NCBI GenBank assembly: GCA_040220895.1
Contig: JAVJVY010000013.1
Span: 1-64,000, forward strand
Source: UBA11591 sp040220895
Lineage (GTDB): Bacteria > Bacteroidota > Bacteroidia > Flavobacteriales_E > Vicingaceae
Direction of reading: 5' to 3'
DNA length: 64,000 bases
The notes beneath the pieces were generated by a model that did no database searches, was not told where the DNA came from, and saw nothing but the letters and a program-made list of their open reading frames with translations. The position numbers and the translations under genes are program-made. Shown here piece by piece: positions 25,681-32,815 of the stretch. The first letter of the stretch is position 1. Each line of letters begins with the position of its first letter.

Positions 25681-26906
25681 GATATCTTTGTTTGTATTCC
25701 TATGAACCTGGAGTAAGTATCAAGATGTGCACCAAAACTGTATTCTTTTAATATTTTTTGCCTGGCGCGCTCAGAGATCTCAGTAAATTCATTGTATCGA
25801 TTGCAAACTTCCACCAATCTTTCATACCACTTATCGTCGTCTGTGACAAGAAAACCGTCCTCTTCGTTCTTAATGATACGATTATTAGTTGTTACGGCAC
25901 TGGCAATAGAAATTATGCCCAAACCCATGTACTGAATTAACTTAAATCCACATTTGGCCCGTGACATTTTGTCGTTGTCCAATGGCATTAATCCTATGTC
26001 AATCTGCAGCAACGAGGTGATTTCGCTCTGGAGACTCCACGTTTCATTTCTAATTGGAAATTTTGCCTTTTCATGTTGAAATTCCTGTCCTGAAATGACC
26101 AAAAGTTCCATCTTTTTTTTCTTACTCAATTCGTTGAGCGGAGCGATGAGCTTGTTCAATTGAACTTGATTGGAATTTGAACCTATCCACCCAAAAGTGA
26201 TTACATCTTGCTTTTTAGGATATTTTTTCAGGCCTCTTTTGAAATAATCAACACTGGTAGGTACAATGCAATAGTCATGTATATCAACCCTGGGGTTTAT
26301 GTTCTTTAATAAAATAGCAAGGTATTCACTGCCGGGAATGAAACGTTTGTAAAGCTTTAAGGTGCGGTAAAAAATGAAACGATCCTCCTGCATGAGCTTT
26401 CCAAAAACACTTGTTTTGGGAATTCTGGAGAGATTGTTTGTCAAGTCGTCGTCAAAATCAAGTATGGCCCCGGGGTGTATGGACAGTAATAATTTCTCCA
26501 TGTATAGCCTTCCGTAATCATAATGTCGGAGCAAGCTTCTTCTTACAATCACCTGATCATACAAAAGGCTTCGCAGTACCTGAATAAGTCGAACGGACAT
26601 GTTATTAATATGGTAAAGGATCAAGTCCGGTCCGGATGTTAGTTTGGTCACTTTTTGATGATCGGAAGTGTAAAGGATCTTAACCCTTATGCCATTTGCA
26701 CGCCATAATTCCGCCCATTTTTCGGCTCTGTAATGATATCCCGCATTTCCTGGGTAAAAGCAGGCATATATGAGTATGGATTCAATTCCATTTTTTTTCT
26801 CCTTTTTGAATAAGGTGATGATCCTCATGAAAGGGCGAAGCAGGCTCGTTAGAATAACGAGAAACCAATGGTAGAAAAAAAAGAAAAGTTTAAGTAACAA
26901 ATGCAC
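25677..26906 (-). CDS. glycosyltransferase family protein
   Basis: 409 residues. The first about 30 residues are strongly hydrophobic with two basic breaks, suggesting a membrane-associated N-terminus. The GT-B-like features are ILIYACFYPGNAGYHYRAEK, TFGWIGSNSNQVQLNKLI, IGLMPLDNDKMSRAKCGFKL and the YMGLGIISIAS donor-binding region. The start is GTG; a TTG two codons later is possible. It heads the operon that continues with the MBL hydrolase (TTGA overlap), asnB copy 2 and another glycosyltransferase. Confidence 0.8.
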   Translation of the reverse strand: MHLLLKLFFFFYHWFLVILTSLLRPFMRIITLFKKEKKNGIESILIYACFYPGNAGYHYRAEKWAELWRANGIRVKILYTSDHQKVTKLTSGPDLILYHINNMSVRLIQVLRSLLYDQVIVRRSLLRHYDYGRLYMEKLLLSIHPGAILDFDDDLTNNLSRIPKTSVFGKLMQEDRFIFYRTLKLYKRFIPGSEYLAILLKNINPRVDIHDYCIVPTSVDYFKRGLKKYPKKQDVITFGWIGSNSNQVQLNKLIAPLNELSKKKKMELLVISGQEFQHEKAKFPIRNETWSLQSEITSLLQIDIGLMPLDNDKMSRAKCGFKLIQYMGLGIISIASAVTTNNRIIKNEEDGFLVTDDDKWYERLVEVCNRYNEFTEISERARQKILKEYSFGAHLDTYSRFIGIQTKIS

Positions 26907-26992
26907 GGCCAGGGCTTTTTCAAAGTTGTCAAATTATAGCGAAATTCTAGCTTTGGCTAATAGAGAATTATAAATAGGTTTTACACAAAGCA

Positions 26993-28093
26993 ATGAGGCG
27001 AGAACTAAAGGAGTTGTTGATTTGTCCGGTATATGGTTCCAAGCTCGAATTCATAGAACTTGAAATCAGTGCCGATAACCATGTTTTGACAGGCATATTC
27101 CATTCCCCTCAAGGATTGATCTACCCTGTGATTAATGGGGTCCCACGTATGTTGCGATCGGCTTTGGCCATTTTTGAGGAATTTTCAAAAAGTCATGAGA
27201 AAGTGATCAGTGGTTTAAATCCCGATCCCGACAACTTCAAACTAGATCCCATTTTTGCAAGGGATTTTCTTCCTACCATGCAGCAATTTGGAACAGAATG
27301 GGGTAAACACAACCTAAAGGGCAAGACCTGGGGTTGGAATCAGGAAGAACGAATTGATAAGTACCTGGAATACATGCAGTTGGAAAGAAAGAAATACCAG
27401 GGAAGAAAGTTTTTGGATCTGGGTGCCGGAACAGGTCAGTTTACCTGTACGCTAGCAAAGGAGCTGGAATGTGAGATGGTCGGTGTAGACCTCAGCCCCG
27501 CCATAGAACTTGGTGAACGCCTGAGAATGTCAGAATTCCCCGATACCAAGGTAAGTTTTGTCCAGGCCAATTTGATGGAAATGCCCTTTGCGAAGGATTC
27601 TTTTGAATTCGTACATGCTTCAGGTGTTTTGCATCACACACCAGATACACACTTGGCCTTTAAGCGCGTCTCGCCGCTTGTTCAGGAAAATGGAAAACTG
27701 GGTGTTTGGTTATACAGACCATCTGACACGCTCATTCCCCTCATCCCATTTATTAAGAGCCCCAAATTTTGCCTCAGGGCCGATCGTTTAAGACCAATGA
27801 CATCAACCATGAATCCAAAACTGTTGTACATCGTCATCAAAATTTATGCAACATTCTTTCACTTGGTCTACAAATTAAATGAGCTATTCCGCAAGAAAAA
27901 GCATGAGCAAAGCATTGCAGAACGCACTACCAGCCTATTTGATACCTTGGCGCCTACTTTTGTTTATAAGCACGGCGCTAATGAAGTCTTCAGCTGGTTT
28001 AACGAAGAGGGTTACGAGGATCTTGTTGAAACCGATCAGGAAAACGTATCGGGTTTTAATGTATGTGGTGTTAAGCGAACTAAGAAGGATTAA
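26993..28093 (+). CDS. SAM-dependent methyltransferase with degenerate Trm112-like N-terminus
   Basis: 366 residues. Residues 1-60 look like a Trm112-type zinc-ribbon start (LLICPVYGSKLEF...LIYPVINGVPRML), but the second cysteine of the usual CPxCxG is a tyrosine and no second CxxC pair is seen, so zinc binding is probably lost. The methyltransferase core has FLDLGAGTGQF (about 141-151), MVGVDLSPAIE and the FVHASGVLHHTPD post-motif typical of Methyltransf_11. The substrate is probably a sugar or lipid carrier in the glycan pathway. It stands alone on its strand and overlaps the convergent sulfotransferase by four bases. Confidence 0.83.
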   Translation: MRRELKELLICPVYGSKLEFIELEISADNHVLTGIFHSPQGLIYPVINGVPRMLRSALAIFEEFSKSHEKVISGLNPDPDNFKLDPIFARDFLPTMQQFGTEWGKHNLKGKTWGWNQEERIDKYLEYMQLERKKYQGRKFLDLGAGTGQFTCTLAKELECEMVGVDLSPAIELGERLRMSEFPDTKVSFVQANLMEMPFAKDSFEFVHASGVLHHTPDTHLAFKRVSPLVQENGKLGVWLYRPSDTLIPLIPFIKSPKFCLRADRLRPMTSTMNPKLLYIVIKIYATFFHLVYKLNELFRKKKHEQSIAERTTSLFDTLAPTFVYKHGANEVFSWFNEEGYEDLVETDQENVSGFNVCGVKRTKKD

Positions 28094-28854
28094 TCCAAGT
28101 AGCCCAATTTCCGCATCCAGGTAGATTGCTCAATGATTGAACGGATGGAATCCAATGATTTATCGCCATCTGCCGCGGGACGCTTAACGACGAGATTTTT
28201 TAAGACCTTCTCGAGTCCCGAAATTTGCAGACCCTTCTCAACGTTAAGAACTGTGTTTTCTTCAGCGTTCAACAAGTTTTCATAGGAGACCGAAATCACC
28301 TTTAATCCAAGCTTGTTTTCGAGTGAAAAGGCTTGCTTCAAATAAGATTCCCATAAAAGAAAACAAGTTTTCAGTTCATTTAATTTATCCACCCTTTCAA
28401 TACCCGCTAAGTTTACATTGCGTTTTTGAAGACTCATTGCCACGTCTAGGCCATTCCTGTATACATGGATTACCAATGGTTCTTTAAAATAGTATTTGAT
28501 CCAATAGGGAAGGGTAAAGGTGTTGCGCGGGTCTTTCCATCCCCATTTACCTCCAAAAACAAAAGCCGCCGCGGCCAGTGGTTTACGCTTGTAATGCAGA
28601 AACTGCTGTGCAAATTGTTTTTCATCCAATTTATAACTGGATTCATTTATTTCAACAGGGTTGTGCCAACTGCCCCCCGAAAATTCGAGCAAATGCTCAT
28701 TAAAATGTGTAAAGGAGTACGATTCGTGATTGGATGAAAGGTCCCCGCCCATAAACACACCGCATTGCTCGAGTGCTTTGGTGAACATAGTGGTGCCAGA
28801 TCGGTGCATACCGATAACAATAATGGGCCTTCGATTGAATCTAGTCCAGTTCAC
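28090..28854 (-). CDS. sulfotransferase family protein
   Basis: 254 residues. The 5'-phosphosulfate-binding loop is IGMHRSGTT (14-22). The 3'-phosphate-binding region is VIHVYRNGLDVAMSLQKR (about 125-142), with the arginine and serine expected for PAPS. The middle segment KWGWKDPRNT is common in this family. It should transfer sulfate from PAPS to a hydroxyl of the glycan. The start is GTG, 14 bases inside the flippase gene, so the pair is co-translated. A sulfated exopolysaccharide is a reasonable inference. Confidence 0.85.
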   Translation of the reverse strand: MNWTRFNRRPIIVIGMHRSGTTMFTKALEQCGVFMGGDLSSNHESYSFTHFNEHLLEFSGGSWHNPVEINESSYKLDEKQFAQQFLHYKRKPLAAAAFVFGGKWGWKDPRNTFTLPYWIKYYFKEPLVIHVYRNGLDVAMSLQKRNVNLAGIERVDKLNELKTCFLLWESYLKQAFSLENKLGLKVISVSYENLLNAEENTVLNVEKGLQISGLEKVLKNLVVKRPAADGDKSLDSIRSIIEQSTWMRKLGYLD

Positions 28855-30259
28855 GATAACTCTTTAAAAGAAATTTCAACACAAGGTAAAGTGGATAAGC
28901 CGAAAATAGAATCTTTAAAATAAAATTTACCGGATTTAAGCTCAGAAAAAAGGAAAGGGCAAAGGCCGTGAAAACAGCTATAGTCGTAATCAAGAGAGGG
29001 CCATGGCTTAAATCACACTTTAGCCTTTTCTGTCCATAATAGTACCTAAAAAAGGTCCAAATAATTGCCCCTATCAGTGTACCGAAAGCCACTCCCGCGG
29101 CCCCGAATTTCGATACGAGTAACAGGCTTAACAAGATATTAACAGGAATTGAAATGCTGGCAGCTTTTAAAAAATCAAATGACTTCTTTTTTAAGTGAAT
29201 GCCAAAAGCATATAAGGGACCCAGACCATTGACGGTGTTCGAAACTGCCAACAAAACAAGAGTAATTCCGGCATCTTGATAGTCTGGGGCAAAGAAATAG
29301 ATCAACTCCTTCCGAAAAGCAATAACCAACACCAGAATCAGGCCGAAAAAAGCCACAGCAGCGCTGTAGCTTTTGGAAATTGCACTTTTTTGTTCTTCCA
29401 GATCATCCAGAGCAAATATGCGAGGAAACCAGGCTGTGGCAAAAGCAGAAGTAAAAAATAATGGAATTGAAGCAACCCGAACGGCCACTGAATATAGCCC
29501 CACGGTTTCCGTATTAAGGAATTTATTAAGGATATACCGATCAACTATGTCGGAGATACTAAAGAACATCACTACATATAACAATGGGAGGGAGTATCCC
29601 AGCATTTCCCTCACCAGGGGAAGATTGAAGCGAAGTATCAACAGCGGTCGATTCAGGATCAGTCCAACGCCGGCAGAACTTAGAGCCGCTGCAAGAGCTG
29701 CAAGAAAAAAACCTTTGATACTCAATTTGAAATAGTAGACCAGAACAAAACCAAGGCTGCTTAAGATGATAAATTGCAGGACACTGAGGGTAAGGTAGTG
29801 ATAGCGCTTTAATTCCAATCTGAAAAAGGTGAGTTGCTGATTATTCACAACTTGTGCAAAAACCAAGGCCACTGAAAGGTAGAATACCGAATGATAGGAG
29901 GATGAGTTTAAAATTTCACTTTCGTAGAAGGACATACCGCCTGCACTGACCAGCAGGAACAGAAGGGCCATCAAAAGCAATACACTGTTTTGATTTCCCA
30001 CCATCTTTCTAAAAAGGTCGTTATCCTTTCTGGCCTCAGCCCAAAGTCTGGGCATCGCCTCCATCAAGCCAAGTGGAATGAACAAAATGCTGAAATTGAT
30101 CCAGGTGTTAAAAATATCCATGACGCCATATTCATAGCGCGGAATTATTCGCGTGTAAATTGGTGTGAGAAAAATAGCTGCGATCACACTCAGGTATTTG
30201 GTAATGCCGTAAACTACGCTGTCTTTTACAAGATTTTGAATAAATGTCATTTTGGGCAT
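28841..30259 (-). CDS. oligosaccharide flippase (Wzx/MATE-like)
   Basis: 472 residues with about 12-14 hydrophobic segments along the whole length, as in polysaccharide transporters of the MOP superfamily. The N-terminal SVVYGITKYLSVIAAIFLTPIYTRI and the following YGVMDIFNTW are typical of Wzx-type flippases. It should move the lipid-linked repeat unit across the inner membrane. The start is ATG at 30259 (a second ATG at 30250 is possible). A TATATTTG box lies at 30290-30297 on the minus strand. It marks the right border of the polysaccharide locus, divergent from rdgB. Confidence 0.9.
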   Translation of the reverse strand: MPKMTFIQNLVKDSVVYGITKYLSVIAAIFLTPIYTRIIPRYEYGVMDIFNTWINFSILFIPLGLMEAMPRLWAEARKDNDLFRKMVGNQNSVLLLMALLFLLVSAGGMSFYESEILNSSSYHSVFYLSVALVFAQVVNNQQLTFFRLELKRYHYLTLSVLQFIILSSLGFVLVYYFKLSIKGFFLAALAAALSSAGVGLILNRPLLILRFNLPLVREMLGYSLPLLYVVMFFSISDIVDRYILNKFLNTETVGLYSVAVRVASIPLFFTSAFATAWFPRIFALDDLEEQKSAISKSYSAAVAFFGLILVLVIAFRKELIYFFAPDYQDAGITLVLLAVSNTVNGLGPLYAFGIHLKKKSFDFLKAASISIPVNILLSLLLVSKFGAAGVAFGTLIGAIIWTFFRYYYGQKRLKCDLSHGPLLITTIAVFTAFALSFFLSLNPVNFILKILFSAYPLYLVLKFLLKSYRELD

Positions 30260-30270
30260 TTGCTATGTAG

Positions 30271-30301
30271 TTTGGATATTGACAGCATTCAAATATATTT
30301 A
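30271..30301 (+). promoter_or_regulatory. promoter TTTG-N19-TATATTTA of rdgB
   Basis: TTTG at 30271-30274, 19-base spacer, TATATTTA at 30294-30301 (one base off consensus). It ends 20 bases before the rdgB ATG. Confidence 0.45.
30290..30297 (-). promoter_or_regulatory. -7 box TATATTTG of the flippase/sulfotransferase unit
   Basis: An exact TAnnTTTG match on the minus strand, 30 bases upstream of the flippase ATG. It overlaps the plus-strand -7 box of rdgB by four bases, so the two promoters should compete. Confidence 0.5.
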
Positions 30302-30321
30302 TTCCCAAACTTCACAGAAAA

Positions 30322-30903
30322 ATGCAGGAAATTGTCTTTGCCACAAATAATCCCAATAAACTCGAAGAAATTCGCCAAATCTTTGGGAAGCAGGTGAAAA
30401 TACTAAGCCTCAAGGACATCAATTGTAGCGAAGAATTACCCGAAACTCAAGCCAGTCTTGAAGGAAATGCCTTGCAAAAGGCAAAATACGTGAATGAACA
30501 CTACGGATTTGATTGTTTTGCTGATGACACCGGCCTGGAAGTTCATGCACTTGAGGGCAGGCCGGGAGTATACTCTGCCCGCTATGCCGGTCCAGAATGT
30601 TCTAGTGAAGAAAACATCGAAAAACTATTGAATGAAATGAAAGGAAAACCTGAACGAAAGGCTGTTTTCAGGACGGTCATTGCATGGGTGTCTGAAAAGG
30701 GAAACTTGACCTTTGAAGGTGCTGTCAATGGTAAAATAAGTGAGAATAGAAAAGGAACCAAAGGATTTGGCTATGACCCGATTTTTATCCCTGCGGGTTA
30801 TAATGAGAGTTTTGCTCAAATGTCTGCCGAACAGAAGAATGGTATTTCGCATCGAAGAAGAGCAGTTGACGCCTTTTCAACGGCCTTCTTAGCTGGTCAA
30901 TAA
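30322..30903 (+). CDS. rdgB: XTP/dITP pyrophosphatase (RdgB/HAM1 family)
   Basis: Hydrolyses non-canonical purine triphosphates (XTP, ITP, dITP) to monophosphates, cleaning the nucleotide pool. 193 residues, the usual length. The N-terminal signature IVFATNNPNKLEEI, the metal-site segment CFADDTGLEV, the PGVYSARYAG loop, the GFGYDPIFIP motif and the C-terminal SHRRRA are all present. It lies just outside the polysaccharide locus and overlaps the convergent ddl gene by seven bases. Confidence 0.96.
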   Translation: MQEIVFATNNPNKLEEIRQIFGKQVKILSLKDINCSEELPETQASLEGNALQKAKYVNEHYGFDCFADDTGLEVHALEGRPGVYSARYAGPECSSEENIEKLLNEMKGKPERKAVFRTVIAWVSEKGNLTFEGAVNGKISENRKGTKGFGYDPIFIPAGYNESFAQMSAEQKNGISHRRRAVDAFSTAFLAGQ

Positions 30904-31868
30904 CTCGCTTCTTCCAATAACCTGGTAAAGAACTCTTGCAGGTTCATGCCATCACATCTCACTTGCTTCGGAACAATGCTCTCGGCAGATAATCCCGGGA
31001 TGGTATTTACTTCAACAATGTGTGGTATTTGATCAACTATGATGAAATCCACACGAATTATTCCGCGGGCATGAAGCTTGGAATAAACGGAAGAGCTAAT
31101 GGTTTTTATAAGCTCAATCAGCTCATCCGAGATCTCGGCCGGGGTGATCTCAAGGGCCTTGCCTTGATATTTTGCTTCGTAATCAAAGAACTCATTTTGA
31201 CTCCTTATCTCTGTTGGACTAAGGGCAATTACTTCGCCTTTGTATCGGTAAACTCCACACCCCACCTCAATGCCATCCATGAATGTTTCAATGAGAATTT
31301 CATCGTCATGTTCAAAGGCCTTTTTGACCGCCTGTTCAAATTGTTCTTTAGTACTTACTTTTGACACACCAAAGGACGATCCTGCTTGGTTAGGTTTGAT
31401 AAAGACAGGCAGACCTAAAATCTTCACAATGTGATCCGGATCAATCACTTCGCCTCGATAGAACAAAAGAGATTTAGCGCAAGTGAAACCCAATTCTTTC
31501 AGAATGGTATTGCATTGCCATTTATTGAAGGTCAAAGCAGATAAGCTTTGATTGCATGAGGTATGCATAATTCCCCTCGACTCAAAGAATCCCTGGAGCT
31601 TTCCATTTTCGCCAGGATCGCCATGTATGGCATTAAAAACCAAATCAATGGAAATTGTTTTTCCCATTTTTTTGAAACTGAAATCATTCAAATTCAATGG
31701 TATATGTTCATCTCCATCAATGATGTACCACATTTCTTTCCGAATGACAAGTATGTACGCTTCAAACATTTCCTTGTCCACGTTTGACAAAACTATTTCC
31801 GCACTCTTCAAGGAAATTTCCCATTCTGCCGAGTATCCTCCCGCCGCGATGGCCAGTATCTTTTTCAT
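30897..31868 (-). CDS. ddl: D-alanine-D-alanine ligase
   Basis: ATP-dependent ligation of two D-alanines for peptidoglycan synthesis; cytosolic ATP-grasp enzyme. 323 residues. AGGYSAEWEISLKSA near the N-terminus carries the conserved glutamate, followed by VFNAIHGDPGENGKLQGF, the ATP-grasp lysine region PVFIKPNQAGSSFGV, the IRVDFII strand and VEVNTIPGLS at the metal/ATP site. It diverges from a PASTA-domain protein and an RluA-type synthase, a neighbourhood I associate with Bacteroidota genomes. Confidence 0.95.
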   Translation of the reverse strand: MKKILAIAAGGYSAEWEISLKSAEIVLSNVDKEMFEAYILVIRKEMWYIIDGDEHIPLNLNDFSFKKMGKTISIDLVFNAIHGDPGENGKLQGFFESRGIMHTSCNQSLSALTFNKWQCNTILKELGFTCAKSLLFYRGEVIDPDHIVKILGLPVFIKPNQAGSSFGVSKVSTKEQFEQAVKKAFEHDDEILIETFMDGIEVGCGVYRYKGEVIALSPTEIRSQNEFFDYEAKYQGKALEITPAEISDELIELIKTISSSVYSKLHARGIIRVDFIIVDQIPHIVEVNTIPGLSAESIVPKQVRCDGMNLQEFFTRLLEEASY

Positions 31869-31925
31869 GTTAAGAATTCGTTAAAAGCTGATGATGAATG
31901 TAAATAAGTCCCCTGAGATAATTCC

Positions 31926-31933
31926 TATATTTG
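31926..31933 (+). promoter_or_regulatory. -7 box TATATTTG of the PASTA operon
   Basis: An exact TAnnTTTG match. It overlaps the TTG at 31931 that opens the longest frame, so that TTG cannot be the start on this transcript. The GTG at 31958 lies 24 bases downstream. Confidence 0.55.
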
Positions 31934-31957
31934 AAGGCCTCTTTTCAACAATACGGC

Positions 31958-32815
31958 GTGCGTAAAATTCACTTGTTCATCCAATACGTTTTATCATTGA
32001 AATTCGCTGTTCATATTATCCTTGTTATAATTTGTTGCGGTGGTCTGCTCTACGGTACATTAAGCTACCTAGATTACTATACACATCACGGAGAGGAAAT
32101 AAGTGTTCCTGAATTGGTGGGCATGCATCGAGATGACCTCACAGAATTTTTACAAAGCCGATCGTTGGATTACCTGATCATCGACTCTGTCTACAAACCC
32201 GACGAAGAAAAAGGCATTGTCGTTGCGCAAAATCCTAAACCTATGAGTAAGGTGAAAGTGGATCGCACGATTTACATCACCGTTAATGCCATCAATCCAC
32301 CAACAGTAAAATTACCCATTGTTGCCGACAAATCTTTGCGCCAGGCCATATCCATTCTTCAGAATTCCGGCTTGGTTATTGGGGAATTACAATACATTCC
32401 AGACCAGTGTACTAATTGCGTCTTAGGTCAGAAAATTTTTGGCTACACACAAGTAAATGACACCATCGTGCCAAAAGGAACGGTTGTAGATTTAATTTTA
32501 GGTGGAGGGCTAAGCGACGAGAAGATTCTGGTTCCCTTGTTGGTGAATCTGACTCGGGAAGAAGCCATTGCAAAATTAAAATCGGCTTTTCTCAATTTAG
32601 GAGGTGAGATTTACGACAATTCCGTTTTCGACGACGAAGATTCTGTTAACGCTCGCATTTTTGCACAAAACCCTCCGTACAATGAATATTCCTGGGTCCA
32701 TTTGGGAAGCAGTGTTGACGTGGAATTCACTATGCTCAAAAATAAAATCGACAGTAATGTCGTTTTAGACAGCAGTATCTTAAGCATTTATCAATTTGAG
32801 AAAGACACTCTTTAG
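31958..32815 (+). CDS. membrane-anchored PASTA-domain protein
   Basis: 285 residues. One N-terminal transmembrane helix (about residues 15-35, FAVHIILVIICCGGLLYG) is followed by three PASTA repeats outside the membrane: about 50-115 (VPELVGMHRDDL), 118-190 (LPIVADKSLRQA) and 195-268 (VPLLVNLTREEA). PASTA domains bind peptidoglycan or penicillin-binding-protein substrates. There is no kinase domain. The neighbouring ddl gene supports a cell-wall role. I placed the start at GTG 31958 (MRKIHLFIQ) because the promoter box covers the upstream TTG. It overlaps the next gene by 20 bases. Confidence 0.82.
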   Translation: MRKIHLFIQYVLSLKFAVHIILVIICCGGLLYGTLSYLDYYTHHGEEISVPELVGMHRDDLTEFLQSRSLDYLIIDSVYKPDEEKGIVVAQNPKPMSKVKVDRTIYITVNAINPPTVKLPIVADKSLRQAISILQNSGLVIGELQYIPDQCTNCVLGQKIFGYTQVNDTIVPKGTVVDLILGGGLSDEKILVPLLVNLTREEAIAKLKSAFLNLGGEIYDNSVFDDEDSVNARIFAQNPPYNEYSWVHLGSSVDVEFTMLKNKIDSNVVLDSSILSIYQFEKDTL

